A stretch of 64,000 bases of DNA from Sphingobacterium prati (lineage in GTDB: Bacteria > Bacteroidota > Bacteroidia > Sphingobacteriales > Sphingobacteriaceae): positions 62,001 through 126,000 of the forward strand of contig NZ_JABJWY010000032.1 of assembly GCF_013167215.1 (NCBI RefSeq), given 5' to 3'. The notes under the pieces are model-generated. The model searched no databases, was not told where the DNA came from, and was given only the letters and a program-made list of their open reading frames with translations. Positions 1 to 9,468 of the stretch are shown here, one piece after another. Each line of letters begins with the position of its first letter. Within the stretch, counting starts at the first letter, position 1. The translations under genes and the position numbers were made by a program.

Positions 1-930
1 GGATCCCCACTAAACCATGATTACAACCGATATCCAGACCCACTCCAACATCAAGTCAAAGCAAAACTTTCAACAATAAAAGGTGTTCCATCTGAAAATA
101 TTTTTTTGGGCAATGGAAGTGATGAGGCTATTGATATTTTGTACCGCGCATTTTGTACACCCGGCGTGGACAATGTTATCCTCGTTCCGCCGACCTATGG
201 CATGTACGAAGTGTCCGCAAATATCAACGATGTAGCGCTCAGGAAAGTAAACCTTACCACAGACTATCAATTGGATTTGGATGGAATCGCGAATGCCATA
301 GATGCCCATACTAAGTTAATTTTTATCTGTTCGCCCAATAATCCCACTGGAAATTCTATCCGACGTCAGGATATAGAAACGATATTGAATAATTTTCAGG
401 GACTAGTTGTGGTTGATGAAGCTTATATCAATTTTTCAGCTGTGAAATCATTTACGCAGGAATTGGCTGAATATCCTAACTTAGTGGTCTTACAAACTTT
501 ATCCAAAGCCTGGGGACTTGCTGCGTTGCGATTGGGCATGGCATTTGCAAGTAAAGAGATTATAGCGGTTTATAATAAAATTAAACCCCCTTATAACATT
601 AATCAAGCAACACAGGATATTGTGTTGGAGGCGTTGAATAATGTGGATCAAGTCAACGACTGGATCAAAGAGACGGTAGCAGAACGTGATAAACTTGTAC
701 GCCAACTCCTTGAACTGGATTACGTGCAACATATCACACCTTCCGATGCCAATTTTATTTTGGTCAAGATGGAGCAACCCAGACAAGTGTACGACTACTT
801 GGTTCAATATGGAATCATTGTCCGAGATCGGTCTAAAGTAGAACTCTGTGAGGGCTGTTTGCGGATTACAGTTGGAACGCCTGCGGAGAATCAAATATTA
901 TTAGAAAAACTTAATCAAATCAATAAATAA
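1..930 (+). CDS. hisC: Histidinol-phosphate aminotransferase, 5' end outside window
   Basis: PLP-dependent enzyme that converts imidazole acetol phosphate to histidinol phosphate in cytoplasmic histidine synthesis. The frame is open from base 1, so the true start lies upstream; about 309 codons are present against roughly 345-360 for the family, so only the N-terminal 40 or so residues are missing. Visible family motifs in order are the YPDP segment near the N-terminus, [25 protein letters not shown] and the PLP-lysine motif [12 protein letters not shown], followed by a C-terminal arginine-containing segment (CLRITVG). A TTG at 106 is internal, because conserved HisC sequence continues upstream in the same frame. 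It is followed 4 bp later by hisB, so the two are almost certainly cotranscribed. Confidence 0.95.
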   Translation, partial: GSPLNHDYNRYPDPLQHQVKAKLSTIKGVPSENIFLGNGSDEAIDILYRAFCTPGVDNVILVPPTYGMYEVSANINDVALRKVNLTTDYQLDLDGIANAIDAHTKLIFICSPNNPTGNSIRRQDIETILNNFQGLVVVDEAYINFSAVKSFTQELAEYPNLVVLQTLSKAWGLAALRLGMAFASKEIIAVYNKIKPPYNINQATQDIVLEALNNVDQVNDWIKETVAERDKLVRQLLELDYVQHITPSDANFILVKMEQPRQVYDYLVQYGIIVRDRSKVELCEGCLRITVGTPAENQILLEKLNQINK

Positions 931-934
931 TACT

Positions 935-2074
935 ATGCCTGATAACTTAAAACGTGTACTGTTTATAGACCGTGACGGAACGTTAATTTTGGAGCCGGAA
1001 GATGAGCAGATCGATTCTTTCGCAAAATTAAAATTCTATCCGGGTGCCTTGCAGTACCTGCCACGTATCGCGAAGGAGCTGGATTTCGAATTGATCTTGG
1101 TTTCTAACCAAGATGGCCTGGGGACATCTTCCCATCCGGAAGAAAACTTCTGGCCCGTCCATCATTTTGTGATTGATACGTTTGCAGCAGAGGGTGTAGT
1201 ATTTGCCAAAGAACATATAGATAAAACTTTTCCACACGAAAATGCCGATACACGTAAACCCGGTATTGGTATGCTCGGTGAATATTTCGATCCGTCAAAA
1301 TATAATTTAAGTGAATCGTTCGTTATTGGTGACCGTGTCAATGATGTGAGGCTCGCGCAAAATCTTGGTGCCAAGGCAATATGGCTGCGTGCCAATGATC
1401 AATTGGGTGTGTTGGAGAACGTCGACATTGACCCGAAAGTGGTGGCTTTGGAAACAACAGACTGGAAAACAGTATACGAATTTCTTAAGCTTGGCACGCG
1501 TACTGCCGAACATCATCGTAAGACAAATGAAACTGATATTTTTATTCAGTTGAACTTGGATGGCTCCGGGAAATCAGAAATTGAAACTGGACTGCCATTC
1601 TTTGACCACATGTTGGATCAATTAGCGAGACATGGCGCGCTGGATTTAACGATAAAAGCAAAGGGAGATCTTCATATTGATGAACACCATACCATCGAAG
1701 ATACAGGGATTGCCCTAGGCGAGGTGTTTTTGAAGGCTTTGGGCGACAAACGTGGCATTGAACGCTACTCGTACACCCTGCCGATGGATGATTGTTTGGC
1801 ACAGGTTGCACTGGATTTTGGCGGACGCAATTGGATCGTATGGGATGCGGAATTTAAACGGGAGAAAATAGGTGATATGCCAACAGAAATGTTTTTCCAT
1901 TTCTTTAAATCCTTTTCTGATGCCGCTAAATCAAATCTAAATATCAAAGCCGAAGGGGATAATGAGCATCACAAGATCGAAGCAATTTTTAAAGCTTTTG
2001 CCAAATCAATTAAGAAAGCGGTACGTCGGGATGCGGATCATATGCAATTACCAAGTACAAAGGGAGTTTTGTAG
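935..2074 (+). CDS. hisB: Bifunctional histidinol-phosphatase / imidazoleglycerol-phosphate dehydratase
   Basis: Carries out two non-consecutive steps of histidine synthesis: dehydration of imidazoleglycerol phosphate and dephosphorylation of histidinol phosphate. Residues 1 to about 170 are a HAD-type phosphatase with the DRDGT nucleophile motif (D12, D14) and a VIGDRVNDV motif. Residues from about 190 to 379 are the dehydratase with two metal-binding histidine/glutamate motifs (HHTIED, and EHHKIE near the C-terminus). The 379-residue length fits the two-domain form. Oddity: the zinc loop of E. coli-type HisB phosphatases has several cysteines just before an RKP motif, but here the equivalent stretch reads [11 protein letters not shown] with none. 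It sits between hisC and hisH. Confidence 0.95.
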   Translation: MPDNLKRVLFIDRDGTLILEPEDEQIDSFAKLKFYPGALQYLPRIAKELDFELILVSNQDGLGTSSHPEENFWPVHHFVIDTFAAEGVVFAKEHIDKTFPHENADTRKPGIGMLGEYFDPSKYNLSESFVIGDRVNDVRLAQNLGAKAIWLRANDQLGVLENVDIDPKVVALETTDWKTVYEFLKLGTRTAEHHRKTNETDIFIQLNLDGSGKSEIETGLPFFDHMLDQLARHGALDLTIKAKGDLHIDEHHTIEDTGIALGEVFLKALGDKRGIERYSYTLPMDDCLAQVALDFGGRNWIVWDAEFKREKIGDMPTEMFFHFFKSFSDAAKSNLNIKAEGDNEHHKIEAIFKAFAKSIKKAVRRDADHMQLPSTKGVL

Positions 2075-2098
2075 TTTTGTTTAATTAAAAACGAGAAT

Positions 2099-2181
2099 CA
2101 ATGGGTAAAGACTAAGGATGACCGCGTAAGCTTGTGGCTCCAAAGTCTTAATACTCAAGTCTCAATACTCAAATCTCAAAA
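2099..2181. repeat. Degenerate GAGTATT-type intergenic repeat, copy 1
   Basis: The gap between hisB and hisH ends in a low-complexity stretch that on the minus strand reads as imperfect 7-bp units (GAGTATT, GAGACTT, GAGTATT, AAGACTT). It is preceded by AAGCTTGTGGCTCC. The gap between hisF and hisI has the same order of blocks (an AATGRGTAARGA-like block, AAGCTTGT, then the 7-mer units), so the two are related copies. Each abuts the next start codon. The role is unknown; it may be a dispersed repeat or an intercistronic mRNA element. Confidence 0.6.
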
Positions 2182-2781
2182 ATGATAGGAATTATTAATT
2201 ATGGCGCTGGAAATATCTTTTCCTTAACTGCTGCGCTAGAGCGGGTGGGGCTGTCCTATGGTATGATTAATACGGCGGAGGAGATTGATCTTTACGATCG
2301 TATTATCATTCCAGGCGTAGGCCATGCCGGAGCAGCCATGAATAAATTGCGTGAGTCAGGGTTAGTACCTTATATTAAAGAACTCCGTAAACCTGTTCTA
2401 GGTATCTGTGTCGGCATGCAATTGTTGACGGATTATTCTGAGGAAGGGGAGGCCGAGATGCTGAAGTTGTTCCCGCTGAAAACGTTACATTTTGAGGCTG
2501 GAGTAGCGGGAAAAGTGCCTCATATGGGTTGGAATAGCGTTTCAATACAGGCAAATAATCCTTTATTTGCGAATATAGAAGATCAGAGCTACTTTTATTT
2601 TGTCCATTCGTATTATATCGAATACGACACAGCATTCACTGCTGCTAAATGTGATTACGGATTACCATTTTCAGCAGCAATTTCCAAAGATAATTTCTTT
2701 GGCGTACAATTTCACCCGGAGAAGTCGGGAAAGGCAGGTGAGCAGTTGTTGCTCAATTTTTCAACAATTCAATTAGACTAA
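2182..2781 (+). CDS. hisH: Imidazole glycerol phosphate synthase, glutaminase subunit
   Basis: Class I glutamine amidotransferase that supplies ammonia to HisF. Visible features are the N-terminal IINYGAGN, the oxyanion segment PGVGHAG, the nucleophile motif GICVGMQLL (Cys76) and the VQFHPEKSG segment carrying the catalytic His and Glu. At 199 residues it is of normal length. It starts directly after the repeat-like gap following hisB and is 12 bp from hisA. The partner hisF lies two genes downstream in the same operon. Confidence 0.96.
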   Translation: MIGIINYGAGNIFSLTAALERVGLSYGMINTAEEIDLYDRIIIPGVGHAGAAMNKLRESGLVPYIKELRKPVLGICVGMQLLTDYSEEGEAEMLKLFPLKTLHFEAGVAGKVPHMGWNSVSIQANNPLFANIEDQSYFYFVHSYYIEYDTAFTAAKCDYGLPFSAAISKDNFFGVQFHPEKSGKAGEQLLLNFSTIQLD

Positions 2782-2793
2782 AAATATTCTATT

Positions 2794-3546
2794 ATGTATA
2801 TCATCCCAGCAATTGACGTATTGGACAAAAAAGTTGTCCGCTTAAGAGAGGGTAACTATGACGACGTTACAACATATGATATTAGTTTAGAAGCTCAAAT
2901 AGAAAATTACCATGCAAATGGCACCGAACTGGTTCATATCATAGATCTAAATGGTGCCAAAGGAGATTTTAGTAATCAGGCATATTTGTTTGATATCATT
3001 CAGAAGACAGAAATGAAAATTCAGTACGGCGGTGGCGTCAGAAGTATTGAAAAGGTGAAGGAATTGGTCGACGCTGGTGTATACCGGGTTATTGTTGGCA
3101 CACAAGCGATCACAAATCCTTCTTTTTTGGAAGAACTTGCAACGCTAAATGAAGGGCAGGTTAAATACGCGGATCATATTGTGATTGCAATTGACGTATT
3201 GGACGAAGTGATTAAATACTCAGGCTGGCTAGAAAGCTCACCAATTAAATTGATCGAGTATATTGATAAATGCTTAGCACTGGGATTTTTTAGGTTTCTT
3301 TGTACTGATATTAGTAAAGATGGTAAATTAGGCGGTGCAGGTGTGGAATTGTATCAAAAATTGTTAAACCATTCACCGATCATCAAATTGATTGCTTCAG
3401 GAGGTATCAGTTCGATGGATGACATTCAAAAGCTTCAGGAATTGGGCGGAGTGGAATCAGTAGTTGTTGGAAAAGCAATTTATGAGAATCGGATCTCTAT
3501 CGATGAAGTCAAAGACTGGAATCTTAAATCATTAATCAGATTTTAA
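2794..3546 (+). CDS. hisA: ProFAR isomerase (phosphoribosylformimino-AICAR-P isomerase)
   Basis: TIM-barrel isomerase that opens one ribose ring of ProFAR to give PRFAR, the substrate of HisF/HisH. The general acid/base aspartates are visible as IPAIDVL (D8) and IAIDVLDE (D134). The phosphate-binding segments YGGGVRS and ASGGISS are in the expected places. At 250 residues it matches the family, and it aligns in outline with the neighbouring HisF as expected for half-barrel duplicates. Only 1 bp separates its stop from the hisF start, which implies translational coupling. Confidence 0.96.
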   Translation: MYIIPAIDVLDKKVVRLREGNYDDVTTYDISLEAQIENYHANGTELVHIIDLNGAKGDFSNQAYLFDIIQKTEMKIQYGGGVRSIEKVKELVDAGVYRVIVGTQAITNPSFLEELATLNEGQVKYADHIVIAIDVLDEVIKYSGWLESSPIKLIEYIDKCLALGFFRFLCTDISKDGKLGGAGVELYQKLLNHSPIIKLIASGGISSMDDIQKLQELGGVESVVVGKAIYENRISIDEVKDWNLKSLIRF

Positions 3547-3547
3547 C

Positions 3548-4300
3548 ATGTTGGCAAAACGGATAATTCCCTGCTTGGATGTTAAAGATGGACGTACTGT
3601 CAAGGGAGTCAATTTTGTTGATCTGCGCGATGCAGGTGATCCTGTCGAACTCGCTTATGAATACTCCCAGCAAGGAGCTGATGAACTTGTATTTTTAGAT
3701 ATTACAGCTACACATGAAGGGCGCAAGACGACAATCGACCTCGTGAAAGCGGTGGCTCGCCAGGTGAATATCCCGTTTACAATTGGTGGCGGTATCAACG
3801 AAATCAAAGATGCCGACATGCTATTAAATGCGGGGGCTGACAAGATATCTATCAATTCAGCTGCGGTACGTAATCCGGACCTGATTAATCAAATGGCAGC
3901 CGCGTTTGGTGCGCAGTTTGTTGTGGTCGCAGTCGATACGAGATCTATTGAAGGTCAGGATTTTGTCTATCTAAGTGGTGGGCGCATCAAGACGGAGATC
4001 AATACGCTGGATTGGATCCTCGAAGCGCAAGAACGCGGTGCTGGAGAAATTTTGCTCACATCGATGGATCATGATGGAACAAAGAATGGATTTGACAACG
4101 GATTCTTAAAAGCTGTAAACGATCGCATCCATATTCCTTTGATTGCATCGGGTGGAGCAGGCAATCAACAGCATTTTGTCGATGTATTTCAACAAACCAA
4201 TGTAGATGCCGCATTGGCAGCTTCAGTATTCCATTATGGAGAAATATTGGTTCCAGACCTTAAACAGACTTTACGCCATAATGGTATTGTCGTTAGATAG
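3548..4300 (+). CDS. hisF: Imidazole glycerol phosphate synthase, cyclase subunit
   Basis: Cyclase half of IGP synthase; it joins HisH-derived ammonia to PRFAR to yield imidazoleglycerol phosphate and AICAR. The catalytic aspartates are visible as IPCLDVKDG (D11) and VVAVDTRS (D130). The phosphate-binding loops TIGGGI and IASGGAG are present, as is the [11 protein letters not shown] segment near strand 6. The 250-residue length is standard. It follows hisA after 1 bp and is separated from hisI by a 174-bp gap containing the second copy of the intergenic repeat. Confidence 0.96.
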   Translation: MLAKRIIPCLDVKDGRTVKGVNFVDLRDAGDPVELAYEYSQQGADELVFLDITATHEGRKTTIDLVKAVARQVNIPFTIGGGINEIKDADMLLNAGADKISINSAAVRNPDLINQMAAAFGAQFVVVAVDTRSIEGQDFVYLSGGRIKTEINTLDWILEAQERGAGEILLTSMDHDGTKNGFDNGFLKAVNDRIHIPLIASGGAGNQQHFVDVFQQTNVDAALAASVFHYGEILVPDLKQTLRHNGIVVR

Positions 4301-4383
4301 TAGCGAATAAAGTAGCAAAGAATAAAGGAGTAATGATAAATATTAGGTAAGCCATCTGGGCTTGCAGAATAAGAAAAATGATT

Positions 4384-4474
4384 AATGAGTAAGGAGTAGG
4401 AACAAAGCTTGTAAGCCCTAGGCTGACACAAGTAAGATCTAAATACTCATATCTCAATACTAAATACTAATACC
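4384..4474. repeat. Degenerate GAGTATT-type intergenic repeat, copy 2
   Basis: Second copy of the element upstream of hisH. It has the same block order: an AATGAGTAAGGA-like block, AAGCTTGT, a GC-richer patch, then AT-rich units that on the minus strand read TAGTATT, TAGTATT, GAGATAT, GAGTATT. It ends a few bases before the hisI start codon. No open reading frame in the 174-bp gap looks coding. Confidence 0.6.
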
Positions 4475-5059
4475 ATGTTAGATTTTGCAAAAAGTGACGG
4501 CCTTGTTCCAGTGATTGTGCAGGACGCTCAGACCTTGGAAGTGTTGATGCTAGGTTATATGAATGAAGAGGCTTGGCAAAAAACACAGGCTGAGAAGCGC
4601 GTGACTTTTTTCTCCCGTAGCAAAAATCGTCTCTGGACCAAAGGGGAGGAGAGCGGAAACTTTTTAAATGTAAAAAGCATCCATGTTGATTGCGATAAAG
4701 ATACGGTGTTGATCAAGGCTGATCCTATGGGGCCAACTTGTCATACAGGAAGCCGGAGTTGTTTCAATACAGAATTCAATCAGAATTTTATTTTGGAACT
4801 GGAACGTATTGTAAATCATCGTTACGAAAATCCTTCTGACGAATCCTATGTTAATCGTCTGCGTTCCAAAGGGATTAATAAGATCGCTCAAAAAGTGGGT
4901 GAGGAAGCCGTTGAAACAGTTATTGCAGCCTTAACAGAAACCGAGGCTGATTTTATCAATGAGACTTCGGACCTGTTGTTCCATTTGATTGTACTGCTTC
5001 GTGAGAAGGGATTCTCTTTGGAAACAATCGCTAAGAATCTGGAAAGCAGACATCAATAA
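4475..5059 (+). CDS. hisIE: Bifunctional phosphoribosyl-AMP cyclohydrolase / phosphoribosyl-ATP pyrophosphatase
   Basis: Performs the second and third steps of histidine synthesis. Residues 1 to about 105 are the HisI cyclohydrolase domain, with MLGYMNEEAW, TFFSRSKNRLWTKGE and the zinc/metal motif DCDKDTVLIKADP...CHTGSRSC. Residues from about 108 to 194 are the HisE MazG-like pyrophosphatase helix bundle, with the acidic motif KVGEEAVETVIAA and the downstream ETSDLLFHL. The length (194 residues) fits the fused form. It is the last his gene here and is followed by a strong terminator. Confidence 0.95.
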   Translation: MLDFAKSDGLVPVIVQDAQTLEVLMLGYMNEEAWQKTQAEKRVTFFSRSKNRLWTKGEESGNFLNVKSIHVDCDKDTVLIKADPMGPTCHTGSRSCFNTEFNQNFILELERIVNHRYENPSDESYVNRLRSKGINKIAQKVGEEAVETVIAALTETEADFINETSDLLFHLIVLLREKGFSLETIAKNLESRHQ

Positions 5060-5173
5060 TGTTGTTTTTGCCAAAAGGTCACTATAGAATCAAAGATACA
5101 CTTGCTCCGAATCATGCGGATAGAATCTAAGAATCGGGCGAAGCTTTAAGGTAATATGACAAAATAGTCTTGA

Positions 5174-5214
5174 AAGTGCAGTATATTTGTGAATATGCTG
5201 CACTTCATTTTTTT
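5174..5214 (+). terminator. Rho-independent terminator of the his operon
   Basis: Inverted repeat 5174-5205 with 14-bp arms (AAGTGCAGTATATT paired with AATATGCTGCACTT, one G-U wobble), a 4-nt loop, then seven T residues at 5208-5214. It lies 115 bp past the hisIE stop and ahead of the WD40 gene. Confidence 0.85.
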
Positions 5215-5319
5215 ATCGTTTTCTAACTTTTGTTTGGAGTCGGGGAACTTAAGTTGATTGGGCAGGCAGGGGCTAAGCGAAGAATAACTTTCCGGTTATC
5301 ATCCGGAGAATTTGAATAG

Positions 5320-6225
5320 ATGACTATGGATATTAAATTAAGAGCGACCTTACCGGGGCATCAAAACCCAATTTTTTGTGTAGAAAAAGGATACGATCCA
5401 CATACTTTTTTTACTGGTGGTAACGATAAGGGGGTAGTTGAATGGGATATTGAAAAGAATGGCTTTAAACGTATCCTATGTGCAGTAACCTCCTCGGTGT
5501 ATGCTTTAAAATTAATACCTGGAACAGCGATCCTGGTGATTGCGCAACGTGAGGGAAAGCTTCTTTTCGTGGATGTACAGGAACAAAAACTTGTAGCGAG
5601 TTTGCAGCTCGGTAATAAGGCTATCTTTGCACTTTCCCATATCCAGAAAAAAAATGAACTGCTCGCTGTAGGGGAAGAAGGACGATTGTATGTGATTGAA
5701 CTTGCAACGTACAAATCTATTTACGAATTACAGCTGTCCCCAACAACGGTGCGCAGTATCGCCGTTGATGCGGATGAATCCAAGATTGCTTTGGGCGATA
5801 AAGATGGTTGGGTATATCTGTTGGATAGCCAAGACTTCCATGTCATCGAACGCAAGAAGTTGCATAGCTTGCCTACAACTTCCTTGGCTTTCCTTCAAAA
5901 CCAGCTGCTAAGTGGAGGAAGAGACGCCCAGCTTGTCATTTCGGACGTGAACCAATTAAGTAATAACTTTTCCTTTGTGCCGCACTTGTTCACCGTCTAT
6001 GGGATTTATCCACATCCTTTTGAACCAATTTTTGCGACAGTAAGCCGGGATAAGTCACTGAAATTTTGGTCTAATGCTGATTTTGCACTATTGAAAAATA
6101 TGAGCCGTGACAAAATGCAGGACGGCCATCATTTATCCGTCAACGCGGGGATATGGTCTGAGGATGGCCAGTATTTCTTCAGTGTCAGTGACGATAAGCT
6201 TGTCAAAATTTGGGAATTACAATAG
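5320..6225 (+). CDS. WD40-repeat beta-propeller protein
   Basis: Cytoplasmic protein of 301 residues without a signal peptide. About seven WD40-like units of 40 residues can be read, for example GGNDKGVVEWD, GDKDGWVYLLD, VSRDKSLKFW and, at the C-terminus, VSDDKLVKIWEL, which fits a single seven-bladed propeller. Such propellers are scaffolds, and nothing in the sequence shows a catalytic site or a partner. It is a stand-alone gene with a terminator on each side. A second in-frame ATG lies two codons after the start; either could be used. Confidence 0.85.
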   Translation: MTMDIKLRATLPGHQNPIFCVEKGYDPHTFFTGGNDKGVVEWDIEKNGFKRILCAVTSSVYALKLIPGTAILVIAQREGKLLFVDVQEQKLVASLQLGNKAIFALSHIQKKNELLAVGEEGRLYVIELATYKSIYELQLSPTTVRSIAVDADESKIALGDKDGWVYLLDSQDFHVIERKKLHSLPTTSLAFLQNQLLSGGRDAQLVISDVNQLSNNFSFVPHLFTVYGIYPHPFEPIFATVSRDKSLKFWSNADFALLKNMSRDKMQDGHHLSVNAGIWSEDGQYFFSVSDDKLVKIWELQ

Positions 6226-6237
6226 CAAGGTTTTAAA

Positions 6238-6326
6238 GATCTTCGTAAACAATTTACCGAAGATCCTCTTGTGATCAATATAAATTGTAAACCTGCCTTG
6301 ATCACCCTGTTATTTATTGAACAGGG
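6238..6326. terminator. Three tandem hairpins between convergent genes
   Basis: Three successive inverted repeats fill the gap between the WD40 gene (+) and the fRMsr gene (-). They are 6238-6265 (GATCTTCG/CGAAGATC), 6271-6305 (GTGATCAA/TTGATCAC) and 6305-6326 (CCCTGTT/AACAGGG, overlapping the fRMsr stop codon). None has a long T-run, so termination is inferred from position and structure. Confidence 0.55.
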
Positions 6327-6799
6327 CAATCCAATAGCTGCACGATCTGTGACAGGTATTTTTCGTCAATTTCGTCGAAGCTATTCAATTCGCTGCTGTC
6401 GACATCAAGTACACCGATAATTGATCCCTGTTTGTATACCGGCAATACGATTTCAGACCGTGATAGCGAACTGCAAGCAATATGTCCGGGAAATTGGTCC
6501 ACGTCGGGTACGATAAGCGTTTTCGCCTGCGCCCAAGCTCCGCCGCATACTCCTCTTCCTTTTTTTATACGTGTACAGGCAACGGGACCTTGAAAGGGGC
6601 CAAGAACAAGTTCGTCTGCACTATCTACGAGATAAAAACCAATCCAAAAAAAATTAAATTGTTCCTTTAACGCTGCTGCGATATTGGCTAGATTTGCAAT
6701 CTGATTATTTTCTCCCTGTAGCAATCCACTTATCTGTGGAAGTAAATTTTGATATTGTTCTTCTTTGCTGCCTTTGGCAATTGATAGATCCTCAGCCAT
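6314..6799 (-). CDS. Free methionine-(R)-sulfoxide reductase, GAF domain
   Basis: Reduces free methionine-(R)-sulfoxide in the cytoplasm (fRMsr family, like E. coli MsrC/YebR). The 161 residues form one GAF domain. Family motifs are WIGFYL, LVLGPFQGPVAC, GRGVCGGAW, VPDVDQFPGHIAC, SEIVLPV and GVLDVDS. The three cysteines C75, C85 and C109 have exactly the spacing (10 and 24) of the catalytic and resolving cysteines of the E. coli enzyme. It is transcribed alone on the minus strand, downstream of the hexosaminidase terminator. Confidence 0.92.
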   Translation of the reverse strand: MAEDLSIAKGSKEEQYQNLLPQISGLLQGENNQIANLANIAAALKEQFNFFWIGFYLVDSADELVLGPFQGPVACTRIKKGRGVCGGAWAQAKTLIVPDVDQFPGHIACSSLSRSEIVLPVYKQGSIIGVLDVDSSELNSFDEIDEKYLSQIVQLLDCPVQ

Positions 6800-6844
6800 A
6801 AAAATTCGTTTTATATTCTTGTGATGATATTACACTGTAATAAA

Positions 6845-6888
6845 AAAGCGCTAATACCTGTTCAAAGTTAACAGAATATTAGCGCTTT
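6845..6888 (-). terminator. Terminator of the GH20 gene
   Basis: Strong two-part hairpin: 12-bp outer stem (AAAGCGCTAATA with TATTAGCGCTTT) and 5-bp inner stem (CTGTT/AACAG). On the minus strand it is followed by a T-run (bases 6842-6847 read as T). It lies just past the hexosaminidase stop. Confidence 0.85.
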
Positions 6889-6906
6889 CTCATGAGCAGT
6901 GTGCTA

Positions 6907-8763
6907 TTATTTCTTTGTATTGATAATGTTTACCCGAATGTAATTGCTCCGCTTTCCGGAGGCTGTCACAACCACGGCTTTAAATACACGCTCTTTACTG
7001 TTTGGAACGCTGACTTTCACCGGGCCAGTGTATTCAAGATCCAATTCTGAGGGATCATAGTTGTCCAGGGTATAATAAATTTTTGCTCCTTCGACAGATG
7101 GTTTTAAATCCCGGATGGTATATTCTGATGCGTATACCGTCGTGTCAACGATACCATATACCTCCGGTACACGGTAGAATGTGCTTGTCTGATCGATCTT
7201 TGCCAATTGGCGCGCCGCACGTTGTTCTGAGAAGTTTTTCCAGTCTTTCTTTTCAGGTTTTGTCCAAGCGATCTCAGAAAGTGCCAACACGCGTGGTAAG
7301 ATTGTGAATTCTACTTTGTTTGAAGAACCGATATATTCTGTCCAGATATTCGCTTGCACACCCAAAACGTGCTTTTTGTTGTTTTCGGAGATTTTGGTAG
7401 GCATAGGATCCGCGGTATACACTTTACGCAAGGTCGACAGACCACCAATGCTCAATGGTTCTCTATTTTGGTCAGCACCTTGTTTATGGTCAAAGTAAAG
7501 GCCATAACTATTCGCTGTGATGATGACATCGTGTCCTTGATTTGCCGCATCAATAGCGCCTTGATCTCCACGCCAGCTCATGACAGTCGCATTTGGAGCT
7601 AATCCACCCTCTAAGATCTCATCCCATCCAATAATACGTTTGCCTTTGCTATTGATGTATTTTTCCATACGTTGAATAAAATAGCTCTGCAATTCATGCT
7701 CATCTTTGAGATTGTTATCTTTGATTCTTTTCTGACAATATGGACAAGTTTTCCATCTTGTTTTAGGGCATTCATCGCCGCCGATGTGAATGTACTCGCT
7801 TGGGAACAATGGGATCACTTCGTCAATAACATCTTCCAATAGCTTGAATGTTTCTTCTTTTCCAGCACAGAATACATCGTCGAATACACCCCATGTCTGC
7901 GCTGCTGTATAGGGGCCTGGTTTATCGCCACAGCCGAGTTCCGGGTAAGCCGAAAGTGCAGCAAGGGCATGACCGGGCATTTCAATTTCGGGGATGACGG
8001 TGACATACTTTGATTTTGCATAAGCTACGACTTCTTTGATCTGGTCTTGGGTATAGAAACCACCATAAGGGGTATTATCGTAGTCACCGTCAGTCTTATA
8101 GTTTCCTGACAGTGTTTGGTTGCGGTAACCGCCGATTTGTGTCAGCTTAGGGTGAGATTTAATCTCAATGCGCCATCCCTGATCATCGGTCAAATGCCAG
8201 TGAAAAGTATTTAACTTGTAAGAAGCCAAAATATCAATGTACTTCTTCACAAATGCTACGGGGAAGAAATGACGGCCGACATCAAGATGTAGTCCGCGGT
8301 ATGCAAAACGAGGCTCGTCCTGAATGGAAGCCTGTTGAATTTCGATGCTCGCCTTTTTATCGACAGGAAGCAGTTGAATCAGCGATTGCATGCCATAAAA
8401 CAAGCCTGCTTCTTTTCCTTTGACCGTAATTTGATCGGAAGCAATGTTAAGTTCGTAGGCTTCTTTATTGCTTGGATTTGCATTTTTAGACGAGAAATAG
8501 ATGCTATTTTTGCCCACCGATTTCACGAGGGATAAATTGAGGTTATAGTTGCTTTTTAAAAAATCCTGAAATAAAGCAGCAACTTTTTTGTCTTCATCGC
8601 TATCAAAAACAATTTTGGTGTTTCCATTGATGTTAAATGATCCATTTTTGATTTGGACGTGTTGGGGTAGAGGTACAATGTTTAATGTGACATCTTTTTT
8701 TTCCTGCGCAAATAATGCTGCTCCTAAACTTAAAGCGAGCGCAAGCGAAAATAGTTTTTTCAT
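6907..8763 (-). CDS. Secreted beta-N-acetylhexosaminidase, GH20
   Basis: Removes terminal beta-linked GlcNAc or GalNAc from glycans in the periplasm or outside the cell. The protein has 618 residues: a Sec signal peptide (residues 1 to about 20, ending LFAQ), a GH20 N-terminal domain to about residue 150, the catalytic TIM barrel with HWHLTDDQGWRIE and the catalytic pair in HIGGDEC (D330-E331), and a C-terminal beta domain. The substrate-assisted mechanism of GH20 follows from the D-E pair. It is monocistronic with its own terminator. Confidence 0.93.
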   Translation of the reverse strand: MKKLFSLALALSLGAALFAQEKKDVTLNIVPLPQHVQIKNGSFNINGNTKIVFDSDEDKKVAALFQDFLKSNYNLNLSLVKSVGKNSIYFSSKNANPSNKEAYELNIASDQITVKGKEAGLFYGMQSLIQLLPVDKKASIEIQQASIQDEPRFAYRGLHLDVGRHFFPVAFVKKYIDILASYKLNTFHWHLTDDQGWRIEIKSHPKLTQIGGYRNQTLSGNYKTDGDYDNTPYGGFYTQDQIKEVVAYAKSKYVTVIPEIEMPGHALAALSAYPELGCGDKPGPYTAAQTWGVFDDVFCAGKEETFKLLEDVIDEVIPLFPSEYIHIGGDECPKTRWKTCPYCQKRIKDNNLKDEHELQSYFIQRMEKYINSKGKRIIGWDEILEGGLAPNATVMSWRGDQGAIDAANQGHDVIITANSYGLYFDHKQGADQNREPLSIGGLSTLRKVYTADPMPTKISENNKKHVLGVQANIWTEYIGSSNKVEFTILPRVLALSEIAWTKPEKKDWKNFSEQRAARQLAKIDQTSTFYRVPEVYGIVDTTVYASEYTIRDLKPSVEGAKIYYTLDNYDPSELDLEYTGPVKVSVPNSKERVFKAVVVTASGKRSNYIRVNIINTKK

Positions 8764-8853
8764 GTGTGTGATTATAACTGAAATAAGAAGCCCTAAAAAT
8801 AAAAGAATAAATACGATTTAGCAAAACCGTATTGTAACAAATACTGTGCTTTC

Positions 8854-9435
8854 TTAAAGCCTCTTTAGTGCTAATTTGATCATAGCCTCCACCGAAAGAC
8901 CGCTTTCTGTTTTTAAAATGGTATTCAGTACTTTCTCGGCAGCGACTTTGTTAAATCCTAACATTACCAGTGCAGATAAGGCTTCGTCCGGTATGGACTG
9001 TGACTGAATGGTGGTTGAAAGGGCGTCCCCGCCTTGCTTTTTCAATTTATCCTGAAGCTCCAATATCAGACGCTGTGCAGTTTTAGGACCTATACCTTTG
9101 ATTTTTTGGATTAAGGCCACCTGACCGTTGGCAATGGCTGATTGTATTTCATCAGGCGTGTTAGACGATAAAATCATCCGGCCCGTATTGGGACCGATGC
9201 CCGAAACAGAGATCAGATTCTCAAACAGTTTTTTTTCACCTTCGGATGCAAAGCCATATAGTGTATGGGAGTCTTCGCGCACTTGCAATGAAATAAATAA
9301 TTTACAGTTTTCCTGATCCTTGATTTGGGAAAAGGTATAGAGAGAGATGTGAACATAGTAGCCAATCCCACTCACGTCAATGATAACGTGAGTGGGGGCT
9401 TTATATGCTAATTTTCCATTGAAATATTCGTACAT
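8854..9435 (-). CDS. ruvA: Holliday junction branch-migration protein RuvA
   Basis: Binds four-way junctions as a tetramer and loads the RuvB motor during recombination and repair. The 193 residues show domain I (an OB-fold beginning MYEYFNGKLAYKAPTHVIID), two helix-hairpin-helix motifs (VSGIGPNTGRMIL and IKGIGPKTAQRLI), a flexible linker rich in Q and S, and a C-terminal three-helix domain III. Length is normal. It lies 33 bp downstream of maeB on the same strand and is probably cotranscribed with it. Confidence 0.96.
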   Translation of the reverse strand: MYEYFNGKLAYKAPTHVIIDVSGIGYYVHISLYTFSQIKDQENCKLFISLQVREDSHTLYGFASEGEKKLFENLISVSGIGPNTGRMILSSNTPDEIQSAIANGQVALIQKIKGIGPKTAQRLILELQDKLKKQGGDALSTTIQSQSIPDEALSALVMLGFNKVAAEKVLNTILKTESGLSVEAMIKLALKRL

Positions 9436-9468
9436 AGTATTACGAATATAGGAAGATTTTAAGCGATT

